DNA of 64,000 nt. Source: Verrucomicrobiales bacterium. GTDB lineage: Bacteria > Verrucomicrobiota > Verrucomicrobiia > Verrucomicrobiales > DEV007. Positions within the stretch are counted from its first letter, which is position 1; every line of letters begins with the position of its first letter. Position numbers and translations under genes: made by a program. Of the stretch, positions 52,301 to 60,737 are shown piece after piece. The stretch is from contig JARGPI010000001.1 in NCBI GenBank assembly GCA_029213005.1, forward strand, positions 307,356 to 371,355, read 5' to 3'. The notes below the pieces were generated by a model. That model was not told the DNA's origin. It saw nothing but the letters and a program-made list of their open reading frames with translations, and ran no database searches.

Positions 52301-53041
52301 ATGAGCGACAAAGCCAGCATCTACCGAATGGTGACGCCAGATCACATTTGTCCCTGGGGTTTGAAAGCAAAAGATCTTCTGAAACGGGAAAATTATGAGA
52401 TCGACGATCACCTGATTAAAACCAAAGAAGCGAACAGAGCCTACAAGGAGGAACACGGTGTTACCGAAACACCTCAAATCTTCATTAATGAAGAGCGAAT
52501 CGGCGGCTACGAAGATCTTCGCGAATATCTGGGAAAAGACCCTGAGGAAAAAGAAGGCAAAAGCTACCAGCCGGTGATCGCGATTTTTGCGGTTACCTTT
52601 CTGATGGCCCTTGCTATGACTTATCGTCTCACCGGAGGGCTGCCGGTGATTCGCTCAATCGAACTCTTCATTGCGATCAGTATGTGTGTGCTCGGCATCA
52701 TGAAACTTCGCGACCTGAGCTCTTTTTCTACCATGTTTCTAAACTACGATCTATTGGCAAGAAAGTATGTGCCCTATGCTTATGTCTACCCATTCGTCGA
52801 GACCGGGGCCGGTATTCTGATGATTGCCAATTTATTTATCTGGTTCGCAGCGCCGGCCGCATTATTTATTTCCCTGATCGGAGCGATATCGGTTTTTAAA
52901 GCGGTTTATATAGAAAAAAGAGAACTGGAGTGTGCCTGCGTTGGTGGTGGAAGCAGCGTTCCGCTGGGCTTCACCTCACTCACCGAAAACTTAATGATGA
53001 TGGCCATGGCCATCTGGATGATAATCAAGGCCCTTCTCTAG
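52301..53041 (+). CDS. Glutaredoxin-domain membrane protein with MauE/DoxX-like C-terminus
   Basis: A 246-residue fusion starting at ATG 52301 (upstream only GTG). Residues 4-80 are a glutaredoxin fold: SIYRMVTPDHICPWGLKAKD, TETPQIFINEERIGGYEDLR. The active site is CPWG, with only one cysteine, so it is a monothiol variant. After a linker come four hydrophobic helices (IAIFAVTFLMALAMTYRLTG, AYVYPFVETGAGILMIANLF, ALFISLIGAISVFKAVYIEK) like MauE-type membrane proteins, with ECACVGGG. A thiol-relay role across the membrane is an inference. Confidence 0.82.
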   Translation: MSDKASIYRMVTPDHICPWGLKAKDLLKRENYEIDDHLIKTKEANRAYKEEHGVTETPQIFINEERIGGYEDLREYLGKDPEEKEGKSYQPVIAIFAVTFLMALAMTYRLTGGLPVIRSIELFIAISMCVLGIMKLRDLSSFSTMFLNYDLLARKYVPYAYVYPFVETGAGILMIANLFIWFAAPAALFISLIGAISVFKAVYIEKRELECACVGGGSSVPLGFTSLTENLMMMAMAIWMIIKALL

Positions 53042-53051
53042 TTACGACCGG

Positions 53052-53291
53052 TTAGTTCGCAGCCTCACCGGAAGGATCTTTATCGAGGCGTTCTTTGATG
53101 ATCTCGGGGAGAACCTTTATCTGTTCAGGTAACTTCTTCAATTCCCCCACTGGATCCGGGTTCCCCTTTACGACCAGCATGGCGAAGTAAAAAAGCAGGC
53201 CCGTTGCCACAAGGCAGAGTGTAAAGAGAACCAGATTGAATAGCATCCCAATGCACCCTTTTTTCTTTTTCGGCTTTTTTGATTTTCCCAT
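53052..53291 (-). CDS. Small single-pass membrane protein
   Basis: A 79-residue protein from ATG 53291 (MGKSKKPKKKKG), preferred over a longer frame. A strongly basic N-terminus precedes one helix (MLFNLVLFTLCLVATGLLFY) and a charged tail (LPEQIKVLPEIIKERLDKDP). Function unknown. It is divergent from the P450 gene. Confidence 0.6.
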   Translation of the reverse strand: MGKSKKPKKKKGCIGMLFNLVLFTLCLVATGLLFYFAMLVVKGNPDPVGELKKLPEQIKVLPEIIKERLDKDPSGEAAN

Positions 53292-53404
53292 GGCAATTTC
53301 CGAATTATCAAAAATGCTCCGTAAAGTCAACCTTCTTGAAATACCGTAGACGCGACTCTTTTCGTTTGTCAGTCAACGATTTGCCGCGAAATTCCGGTTT
53401 CGCT

Positions 53405-54628
53405 ATGAGCAGCGGGCTTCAAAAAATCGACCTCACCTCGCAAGGTTTCAAAAACGATCCTATTCCGGTAATTCGTGGAAGTCAGAAGGCCGGGAGCCTG
53501 ATTCGCACCAAATTGCCTCTCATCGGAAAGTGCTACCTCACGACGACTCACGCCGCGACCACCGATCTGCTTAAAGGAAAAGACCGTTTTGCGATGCAGC
53601 CGAAAAACGCGGGAAAGAGAGACCTCACCTGGTGGTTTAACTTTCTTCCGCAGAGCATGAGGCGGCTCTCGAAAAATATGCTGACCAGCGATGAGCCCGA
53701 TCATCGCAGACTGCGAAGCCTCGTTGATCAGGCGTTCCACAGGCAGAGCCTTGCTGATTTGCGGAGCCGGGTCGAAGAGCTCTGTGATGCCTACCTGGAC
53801 CGGTTGGAATCAGCCAATCAAGACCCCGTCGATTTTGTATCAACCGTGGCGCGCCCTTTCCCCCTGACCGTGATCTGCGAAATGCTGGGGATTCCCGAAA
53901 AAGACAGACCTCAATTGATGGGGGTCTTCGAAGGGATGCTGAAAAGCAATAACCTCTTTGAGTTGATCCGGCTTCTTCCCAAATTCAAAGAACTCACCAA
54001 TTATTTTGAGGGGCTTTTCGAGACCGTTCGTGCTAACCCCGGTCCCGGACTGATCAGCGCATTGGTCCACGCGGAAGAGGATGGTGATCAACTCGATAAA
54101 GATGAGCTGATGACGATGGTTTACCTGCTATTCGTCGCAGGCCACGAGACAACCGTCCATCTTTTGAGCGGTGGCTTGTGGGCTCTCGAAAAGTTTCCGG
54201 AAGAGCGGGAACGACTCCGGAAAGCCCCGGCGATTATTGAAACCGGCATCGATGAATTGCTTCGCTTTGTCAGTCCGGTGATGATCACCAAACCACGCTT
54301 CGCAAAACAGGATATGGAATTTCACGGAACCCAAGTCAGGCGCGGTGAAATGATCATAGGGTTTCTCGCCGCTGCCAATTTTGATGAGGCTGTGTTTGAG
54401 GATCCGGAAGAATTAAATCTCTCCAGAAAGCCCAACCCCCACACCTCTTTCGGAGGAGGCATCCATTTTTGCCTTGGTTTTCAGCTCGCCAGGATGGAAG
54501 GACAAATTTTGTTTACCAAATTGCTGGAACGGTATCCTGATGTCCATCTGGCAATCGATCCTGACGACGTTCTCTGGTACAAACGGTTCGGCCTCAGGGG
54601 GCTGAGCGAATTGCCGGTGACCGTTTAG
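53405..54628 (+). CDS. Cytochrome P450
   Basis: A 407-residue soluble bacterial P450 from ATG 53405. The I-helix carries FVAGHETT (Thr for O2 activation), the K-helix ExxR is in IDELLRF, and the haem-binding loop is TSFGGGIHFCLGFQLARMEG with the axial Cys. There is no transmembrane anchor. The regioselective hydroxylation substrate cannot be told. No ferredoxin or reductase gene flanks it, so electrons come from elsewhere. Confidence 0.94.
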   Translation: MSSGLQKIDLTSQGFKNDPIPVIRGSQKAGSLIRTKLPLIGKCYLTTTHAATTDLLKGKDRFAMQPKNAGKRDLTWWFNFLPQSMRRLSKNMLTSDEPDHRRLRSLVDQAFHRQSLADLRSRVEELCDAYLDRLESANQDPVDFVSTVARPFPLTVICEMLGIPEKDRPQLMGVFEGMLKSNNLFELIRLLPKFKELTNYFEGLFETVRANPGPGLISALVHAEEDGDQLDKDELMTMVYLLFVAGHETTVHLLSGGLWALEKFPEERERLRKAPAIIETGIDELLRFVSPVMITKPRFAKQDMEFHGTQVRRGEMIIGFLAAANFDEAVFEDPEELNLSRKPNPHTSFGGGIHFCLGFQLARMEGQILFTKLLERYPDVHLAIDPDDVLWYKRFGLRGLSELPVTV

Positions 54629-54765
54629 AAAACCGCTCGGCTCAAACACCGATTTTAAGGATATGTCAGGGCGATTAGAATTAATAAATTACAAATTATT
54701 CAAAACTTTTTAAAATTTAGACTTTAACCGTTGATTGATAGGGTGTAACAACAATTGATCTAGTT

Positions 54766-55551
54766 ATGCCAAAGTCGGAGATATTTTCGGGAGCGAGTCA
54801 CCACATCTCGATCGGAAACCGGGCGCTGCGACTGTATTATGGGGTTTTCACCAATACAGTCCCCTGGGCTTTTCTCATCGTTTGCATCTATTTGTCATTT
54901 AGACACCCCTCTGTTCTTGAGAATCATATTCTGCTGAAGGACACTTGGGGAGGTGGCGGTTTTGTTGAAAAAGCCACGGTAGCAATCTTGCTGGTAGGGA
55001 TTTGTTATGGTGTTGGCGCTCTGATCATTCATCGAAAAAAATTTAACAACCGACTACTTTACCTCTGGACGATTGGATGGTGTTTGGCTCTGATTTACTT
55101 CGCGGGCGAGGAAGCCAGCTGGGGGCAGTGGTATTTTGGCTGGGAGACGCCGGAAAGTGTGGCAGTAGCCAATAAACAGCAGGAGACCAACCTTCATAAT
55201 ATGTCCAGTTGGCTGAATGAGAAGCCACGAATGCTGGTCGAATTTTGGATTATCATCGCGGGGATTATTCTCCCTTTGCTTTTCACCGTTAAACCGGGAA
55301 AACGATCCGGCCACTGGATGCGATGGATCTATCCCGGTTTCTTCGGCTTTTCCGCCGTAATTTGTTTCTGTCTGCTGAAAGCAGTGGGTTGGATTGATTC
55401 GGAAGCCTTCATCCAGCTTGGAAATTCAGAACTCAGAGAACTCTATATCGCGTATTTCCTCAGTCTCTATCTGATCTGGCTCTATTTTGCTCTCAAACGA
55501 GATGAGAGTGTCCCAAAGACCAACGGCATCGCGGAGAAACCGGAAATTTAG
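54766..55551 (+). CDS. Multi-pass membrane protein with GEEASWGQ motif
   Basis: A 261-residue protein with about six hydrophobic helices (VPWAFLIVCIYLSFRHPSVL, KATVAILLVGICYGVGALII, LLYLWTIGWCLALIYFAGEE). A conserved-looking block YFAGEEASWGQWYFGWETPE with QQETNLHNMSSW lies at about residues 104-148. I have seen similar blocks in unnamed proteins, so the function is unknown. A 137 bp AT-rich gap precedes it. Confidence 0.7.
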   Translation: MPKSEIFSGASHHISIGNRALRLYYGVFTNTVPWAFLIVCIYLSFRHPSVLENHILLKDTWGGGGFVEKATVAILLVGICYGVGALIIHRKKFNNRLLYLWTIGWCLALIYFAGEEASWGQWYFGWETPESVAVANKQQETNLHNMSSWLNEKPRMLVEFWIIIAGIILPLLFTVKPGKRSGHWMRWIYPGFFGFSAVICFCLLKAVGWIDSEAFIQLGNSELRELYIAYFLSLYLIWLYFALKRDESVPKTNGIAEKPEI

Positions 55552-55591
55552 CGCGCCTTGATTCCATCGGCTTTGCAGTTTATGTCAGGGG

Positions 55592-55984
55592 ATGAAGAAT
55601 TTAGCTCTCTCACTCTCAATCTTTCTGTTGTTCACTTTCTGGTCTTACGCTGACAAAGCCTCCACATCCCGGGATATCACCGTCGCAGAGGCTGCGAAAA
55701 TTTTGGCCGATGATCCCGATGTGGTAGTCCTGGATATCCGAACCCCCGAAGAATATTCCGACGGGCATATCGAAGGCGCCCTCCTCATCGATTACTTTGA
55801 TGACGCGTTTGACAGCGAAATTGATAAACTCGACCGGGACAAGGTTTATGTGATGCATTGCGCTTCCGGTGGACGAAGCGGCAAGGCCGTAAAGAAATTC
55901 TCAGATAAAGGATTCCAAAACATACTCCACCTGAAGCCCGGCTTTAAAGGTTGGAAAAAAGCAGGACAGCCCGTGGCGAAGTAA
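55592..55984 (+). CDS. Exported rhodanese-domain protein
   Basis: A 130-residue periplasmic rhodanese. Signal NLALSLSIFLLFTFWSYADK; domain DPDVVVLDIRTPEEYSDGHI and the active-site loop VMHCASGGRSGKAVKKFS with the catalytic Cys followed by ASGGRS. It transfers sulfane sulfur or acts as a related phosphatase-like binder. Forty bp separate it from the upstream membrane gene, and 24 bp from the channel gene, so co-transcription is likely. Confidence 0.9.
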   Translation: MKNLALSLSIFLLFTFWSYADKASTSRDITVAEAAKILADDPDVVVLDIRTPEEYSDGHIEGALLIDYFDDAFDSEIDKLDRDKVYVMHCASGGRSGKAVKKFSDKGFQNILHLKPGFKGWKKAGQPVAK

Positions 55985-56008
55985 CATTGGGTTCCCCCAG
56001 GATTCACC

Positions 56009-56845
56009 ATGAAAGACGACGATCGCCCGGAACCTGATACGATCAGAGAAAAAATATGGGAGATCATTTTCCGGCATGACACTCCGGCGTCGCGACGCTT
56101 TGATGTCATTCTACTGATCTTAATCACGATCAGCGTGGTGGTCATCATGCTGGAAAGTATTGAGAAATACCGGATCCAGCATGAGAGCACCTTCCGAATC
56201 ATCGAATGGGCGTTCACCGGGCTTTTCACAATTGAATACCTGGTCCGTCTCTGGGTCGTGAGGCGCACCCACCGCTACGCTTTCAGCTTCTTCGGGATTG
56301 TTGATCTACTGTCAATTCTACCCACTTACCTCGCCCTGATCTTTACCGGATCTCACTATTTCATTGTGATCAGGATCCTGAGATTGCTCCGCATGTTCCG
56401 GGTGCTCAAAATGGTGCGCCATGTGGGTGAAGCCAACGTCCTGCTCAATGCCTTGATGGCGAGCCGCAGTAAAATTACGGTGTTTTTATTCTCCGTACTC
56501 GCACTGACATCGATTCTCGGAACCTTGATGTATCTGGTGGAGGGAGTCATTTATCACAACCCTGCTTTCCCGAATATACCTGAATCGATCTATTGGGGAA
56601 TCGTCACGATCTCAACCACTGGATATGGCGATGTCACCCCAACATCGCCGGTGGGAAAACTGATCACCACGGCGATCATGTTGATGGGTTATGGAATCAT
56701 CGCGGTGCCGACTGGAATCGTCTCAGCTGAACTCAATATGCAATTGGCGGCGATTCGCATGGACCGGCGGGTCTGTTCCAATTGCAAGACAGAAGGTCAC
56801 GATCCTAAAGCTTCGCATTGTAAAATGTGCGGCGACAAACTGTGA
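56009..56845 (+). CDS. Voltage-gated-type potassium channel with C-terminal zinc ribbon
   Basis: A 278-residue six-helix ion channel. Helices S1-S4 include a basic S4 (IRILRLLRMFRVLKMVRH, 121-138). The pore loop has the potassium selectivity filter TTGYGD at 203-208, followed by S6 (ITTAIMLMGYGIIAVPTGIV). The cytoplasmic tail ends in CSNCKTEGHDPKASHCKMCG (Cys256, 259, 271, 274), a zinc ribbon that may gate or assemble the tetramer. Starts 24 bp after the rhodanese gene. Confidence 0.92.
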   Translation: MKDDDRPEPDTIREKIWEIIFRHDTPASRRFDVILLILITISVVVIMLESIEKYRIQHESTFRIIEWAFTGLFTIEYLVRLWVVRRTHRYAFSFFGIVDLLSILPTYLALIFTGSHYFIVIRILRLLRMFRVLKMVRHVGEANVLLNALMASRSKITVFLFSVLALTSILGTLMYLVEGVIYHNPAFPNIPESIYWGIVTISTTGYGDVTPTSPVGKLITTAIMLMGYGIIAVPTGIVSAELNMQLAAIRMDRRVCSNCKTEGHDPKASHCKMCGDKL

Positions 56846-56858
56846 CAACCGCGGGTCT

Positions 56859-57887
56859 CTAGTGAAAGGTTTCCCGCTTTGAAGATTGATCAGCTTTGAT
56901 TCCGTAACCAGTCGGGTAGTGATTTTTCACTCTGGGAAGTAGCGCCTTCATCGCTGCGTAACTCCCTTTCCCCGGACAGGCGATCCACCAGTCCTGGTCA
57001 CCGTCCAGTGACCGATATTCGGTTTTGTGGACCACCAGGGCTCCGGCAAATCCGCGGTTTCTCCAAGCTAACACACTTTTTTCTGCGGTAGCACGATCCC
57101 GGGAAGCTTCGCAGGCAATCAGCCAATCGCCACCGGCAGGAGGCATTCCGCCGCCGCCTCCCCCGGGAACGGAGGCTGAGCGACTAAAGGAAAGGAAAGT
57201 TCCATTCAGTGATCCCGACCAAACTGCGGACGATCCCGTCCCGTTTTTGTTCAGTTGATAGACACCGTTCACCCCTTCAATCGAGATTTCCATATAGCCT
57301 TTGCGGGGATTACTTCCGGCGAAGGGATAAGAACTGCCGTTAAAAAGAAGACTGCCACTGACAGGGCCCTGGCCTTTGTAGTTATCCCAATTGATCGTGA
57401 TCGAGATTGGCTGACCACCCCAGCTACCGCTGGAGTCCGTAGTTTTCGGATCCGGTTTATGCGGGGCCATTCCACCTCCGGGCAACCCACTGCCGCCGCC
57501 CCCACCGGGAAGCCCGCTACCTCCGGCATTCCTTGAAAAGACCACACCACCTCCGGGCATCAGCGTCCAGGTTGATTTCCCGTTCGCTATCGTTCGATCA
57601 AAGCGGTAAACCGGATCACCCGGAACGGTAAGTTCCATTTTTCCGTCCACCGGGGCATTTCCCGTAAAGCGGTAGGATTTGTCGCCCGATATAAAAATTT
57701 CACCATCCACCGGCCCGGGACCGGAAAAGTTGGTCCAGTTGATGGTCACAGAACAGGGCACATTGTGCCACGAGCCTTGATAAAGAAGCGTCTTACTCTG
57801 AGCGTGCCCCCAACCGCCGGCGATAGCGCTGATTAGAAAAATCAGGGACACGGCGAGTCGATCAATTCGGGTATTCCGGCTTTGCAT
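56859..57887 (-). CDS. Exported glycine-rich protein with duplicated domain and SPOR-like end
   Basis: A 342-residue secreted protein (signal about residues 1-29). Two copies of an 80-residue beta-rich unit lie at about 38-119 and 153-237: GSWHNVPCSVTINWTNFSGP with PVDGEIFISGDKSYRFTG, and GSWGGQPISITINWDNYKGQ with PVSGSLLFNGSSYPFAGS. Glycine-rich linkers (GGGGGSGLPGGG) separate them. The last 85 residues (DWLIACEASRDRATAEKSVL, SYAAMKALLPRVKNHYPTGY) resemble a SPOR peptidoglycan-binding domain. The neighbouring Amidase_2 gene supports a cell-wall role. Confidence 0.7.
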   Translation of the reverse strand: MQSRNTRIDRLAVSLIFLISAIAGGWGHAQSKTLLYQGSWHNVPCSVTINWTNFSGPGPVDGEIFISGDKSYRFTGNAPVDGKMELTVPGDPVYRFDRTIANGKSTWTLMPGGGVVFSRNAGGSGLPGGGGGSGLPGGGMAPHKPDPKTTDSSGSWGGQPISITINWDNYKGQGPVSGSLLFNGSSYPFAGSNPRKGYMEISIEGVNGVYQLNKNGTGSSAVWSGSLNGTFLSFSRSASVPGGGGGGMPPAGGDWLIACEASRDRATAEKSVLAWRNRGFAGALVVHKTEYRSLDGDQDWWIACPGKGSYAAMKALLPRVKNHYPTGYGIKADQSSKRETFH

Positions 57888-57927
57888 AATTCATCCTAAA
57901 CGAATTGTACAAAGTTTGCAAAGTGAC

Positions 57928-58752
57928 TCAATTGCCACCGGTAAGGACGGCGAGCTCTTTCTTTATCCAATTCATACCCGGCCCCCTGGCTCGAAGTTCC
58001 CTCGAAACTCCCCGAAACCAATCGTAAAGCTCCTGACCGGGGCAATCAGTCCAGCAGGCGATCTCGCGATGAAAATAGACATCATCAATCGTGAGTTGAT
58101 GCTCCTTTAATTTCAGAGCCACAAATTTTGCCAGGTTGCGCCGCATGACCTCGCTGGGGAGCTGATCATTGAACGAACCAATTACCGAGATCGTAAGATG
58201 CCCTTCGGAGGCACCGGGTTTTGAGACATCAGGTTTCGACGCAGTGGTCTGTCCATTTTTATTCAACGGAGCAGCTTCCCACTGGGCTTGAGTGAGATAA
58301 ACGGTCCCGCTCGATGCCGCATATTTGGGATCCCTCCCCTGGAAAATCCGGCCATCGGAAGCGACCAGATAGTGATAGGCAATGTCGCCCCACTTCGGTC
58401 CCGCCGAATTGGTTTGATGCCAATTCTGAATCCCCCTCAGCCGGCGGATATCATCAACCGTATCAGGGAACGGGGTTTCCGTTTGATGAATTGATATATA
58501 TCGAATACGACCATTCGGCTTTTTCTTCAACAACGTTTCGTCCGGCGCGACGACGCTCCAGGCCGATCTCGGCACAACCGTATCCGGTTCCGCCGCTTCA
58601 CCGCTGCAAGCGAGCAAAAAAACGATCGTGAGAAACGCGACCGCTTGATGAAGTATAGAATTGTACCCTGTACACTTCCAGACTGTACCCTGTACCATCA
58701 GCGTCCACTTCCAGTTCTTTCGGTGGTCGGTGATAGTGTCGGGTAAATTCAT
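57928..58752 (-). CDS. Amidase_2 (PGRP-like) N-acetylmuramoyl-L-alanine amidase, probable lipoprotein
   Basis: A 274-residue zinc amidase. The catalytic fold shows RYISIHQTETPF (ligand His), IAYHYLVASDGRIFQGRD, HLTISVIGSF, VYFHREI (His) and DCPGQ (Cys). A hydrophobic stretch VAFLTIVFLLACSGEAA resembles a lipobox (LLAC). The start at 58752 is favoured by a TAATG overlap with the upstream membrane gene. Its first 34 residues are unusual because they translate a dispersed palindrome pair (58660-58698). The alternative start is the ATG inside the repeat. Confidence 0.85.
   Translation of the reverse strand: MNLPDTITDHRKNWKWTLMVQGTVWKCTGYNSILHQAVAFLTIVFLLACSGEAAEPDTVVPRSAWSVVAPDETLLKKKPNGRIRYISIHQTETPFPDTVDDIRRLRGIQNWHQTNSAGPKWGDIAYHYLVASDGRIFQGRDPKYAASSGTVYLTQAQWEAAPLNKNGQTTASKPDVSKPGASEGHLTISVIGSFNDQLPSEVMRRNLAKFVALKLKEHQLTIDDVYFHREIACWTDCPGQELYDWFRGVSRELRARGPGMNWIKKELAVLTGGN
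58660..58698. repeat. Dispersed palindrome pair within the amidase 5' coding end
   Basis: Unit ATTGTAC-CCT-GTACACT at 58660-58676 and unit GACTGTAC-CCT-GTACCAT at 58681-58698, again 22 bp apart. They fall within the reading frame before the lipobox region of the Amidase_2 gene. Confidence 0.75.
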
Positions 58753-59249
58753 TACGGTGTTTCCGGCGAATGGGGATAATCACTCTGCGTGAGTGCCTGA
58801 TAGGTGAAAATAAGGAACGATATCATTCCGTAGGTCAAACCTAAAACCACACCGACATCGATGATTCCACGCCAGGGCTGTGGGCAAAAGCTGACCAGAA
58901 CCACCAGCAGGATGATGCCGAGGGTCAAACAGGTCGCGATGATTTTTGTCTTCTTGTTAGCGTGAAAATATCCCATGCAGAAAAACGGAGCAAAGATAGT
59001 GCGAAGGATATCAGGCTTGTCCCGGAGGTACTTGACCCTCGCAGCGGTGCGGGGAGAAAATTTCTTCTGGAAGCCACGATAGCCTTCAGCAACTAACATA
59101 AACAAAACCCACAGGACGAGAATTACCCACTGCAGAGTCGTCAGCCCCCCGTTGATCGCCTCCATCCCGCGTGGATAAAGCCGATAGATCGCGCAGCTCA
59201 ACAAAGCACAGACGCCGATTGTTCCCCATAATGGTCCCAGGATTCGCAT
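58752..59249 (-). CDS. Multi-pass membrane protein, unknown
   Basis: A 165-residue protein with four hydrophobic helices (ILGPLWGTIGVCALLSCAIY, LQWVILVLWVLFMLVAEGYR, IIATCLTLGIILLVVLVSFC, DVGVVLGLTYGMISFLIFTY). No family recognised. Its TAA overlaps the amidase ATG by one base, so the pair is translationally coupled and likely acts at the same site in the envelope. Confidence 0.75.
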   Translation of the reverse strand: MRILGPLWGTIGVCALLSCAIYRLYPRGMEAINGGLTTLQWVILVLWVLFMLVAEGYRGFQKKFSPRTAARVKYLRDKPDILRTIFAPFFCMGYFHANKKTKIIATCLTLGIILLVVLVSFCPQPWRGIIDVGVVLGLTYGMISFLIFTYQALTQSDYPHSPETP

Positions 59250-59313
59250 AATTGAAGTTTGTGACTTTGCCGCAGTGATGAGCCTTGTAAAGGGCTTTTG
59301 CCAATTTGCCGGA

Positions 59314-60732
59314 TCAAGCGAGAAGCTCTTTTACGACATTTCCGTGGACATCGGTGAGACGGAAGTCCCGTCCTGCGTATCGGTAAGTCAGAGCTTCGTG
59401 ATTAAATCCCATGAGATGAAGAATCGTCGCATGGAAATCGTGAATATGGACGGGATTTTCGACAATGGAGAGCCCGATTTCATCGGTCTTACCGTAGGCC
59501 ATACCGCCTTTCACGCCGCCTCCAGCCATCCAGACGGTGAATCCGTTGGTGTGATGATCCCGACCCACATTTTTATTCACCGGAAGCTGAACCGTGGGAG
59601 TTCGGCCCATTTCCCCGCCCCAGATCACCAAAGTGTCTTTCAACATGTCCCGCTGCTTCAGATCCGTGAGCAGCGCATCGATCGCCTGATCCGATTCCGC
59701 AGCGAGTCGCCGGTGATTGTCCTCGATCTTTGCGTGGGAATCCCAAGGCTGCCCTGCTCCATGATACACCTGCACGTAGCGAACCCCGCGTTCCACGAGA
59801 CGTCTCGCGAGCAGGTATTGTTGTCCCTGTTGATTGCCGCCATACATATCCCGAATGCCTTGCGGTTCTTTACGGATATCGAAAGCGTCAAGCGCTTCGG
59901 TCTGCATCCGGAATGCGAGTTCGAGCGATTCGATCCGCGCTTCGAGCTGGGGACTACCCGGATGAGCTTCGGCATGCGAGCGGTTCAGTTTCTGTATATA
60001 GGAAAGTTGCTGTCGCTGCTGTTTGTGGAACAGGTGTTTGTTTTGTATATTGGCGATCAGTTCCTCAGGGTCAGTGTGTTGGCTGTCCACGTAAGTCCCC
60101 TGATAGATTCCGGGGAGAAACGCATTTCTCCAGTTCCCCGACTGCGCCGTCGGCAACCCCTTTGGGCAAAGCACGACGAACCCCGGCAGACTCTGATTCT
60201 CTGAGCCGAGTCCATACAAAAGCCAGGAACCCACGCTGGGTTTCGGGATTTGAACCGACCCGGTATTCATCATCAACAAACCAGGTTCGTGATTCGGAAT
60301 ATCGCTTTGCATCGACCGAATCACACACAGATCATCGATATGCTTGGCGGTTCCGGGAAAGAGTTCGGAGACGGGTAAGCCTGATTCTCCATACTGTTTG
60401 AATTTGAATGGCGATGCCAGGCCCACCCCTTTAGTGCGAGCCTGATCGAGTGCCTTCAACCCTGAAATATCCAGCTTTTTGCCATCCCACTTTTCCAACT
60501 CCGGTTTGGGATCAAAGGTATCAATCTGGGATGGCCCCCCATTTTGAAATAGATGAATCACCCGCTTCGCTGTCCCGGGGAAATGCGCAGGTCTTGGCGC
60601 CAGTGGGTTTCCGGCCAACTCTTCAGCCATCGCGGCGTTTGGAGTTAGCCCCATATCGGCCAGCATCGTTCCCAGAGCGATAGAGCCCATGCCGAAACCG
60701 GCCCGGTTTAAAATTTGTCGTCTCGTCTCCAT
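59314..60732 (-). CDS. DUF1501 protein, Tat-exported (second copy)
   Basis: A 472-residue DUF1501 protein. Tat-like signal (METRRQILNRAGFGMGSIAL). Family motifs are KRVIHLFQNGGPSQIDTFDP, MMNTGSVQIPKPSVGSWLLY, YVQVYHGAGQPWDSHAK and VIWGGEMGRTPTVQLPVNKN. It lies 5 bp after the second PSD1 gene in the standard PSD1-DUF1501 order and is only moderately similar to the 21967 copy. Confidence 0.93.
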   Translation of the reverse strand: METRRQILNRAGFGMGSIALGTMLADMGLTPNAAMAEELAGNPLAPRPAHFPGTAKRVIHLFQNGGPSQIDTFDPKPELEKWDGKKLDISGLKALDQARTKGVGLASPFKFKQYGESGLPVSELFPGTAKHIDDLCVIRSMQSDIPNHEPGLLMMNTGSVQIPKPSVGSWLLYGLGSENQSLPGFVVLCPKGLPTAQSGNWRNAFLPGIYQGTYVDSQHTDPEELIANIQNKHLFHKQQRQQLSYIQKLNRSHAEAHPGSPQLEARIESLELAFRMQTEALDAFDIRKEPQGIRDMYGGNQQGQQYLLARRLVERGVRYVQVYHGAGQPWDSHAKIEDNHRRLAAESDQAIDALLTDLKQRDMLKDTLVIWGGEMGRTPTVQLPVNKNVGRDHHTNGFTVWMAGGGVKGGMAYGKTDEIGLSIVENPVHIHDFHATILHLMGFNHEALTYRYAGRDFRLTDVHGNVVKELLA

Positions 60733-60737
60733 CGGAA

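Noticed and set aside
59275..60204. 309-codon plus-strand frame opposite the second DUF1501 gene
   Set aside because: Antisense shadow; the DUF1501 motifs are on the other strand.
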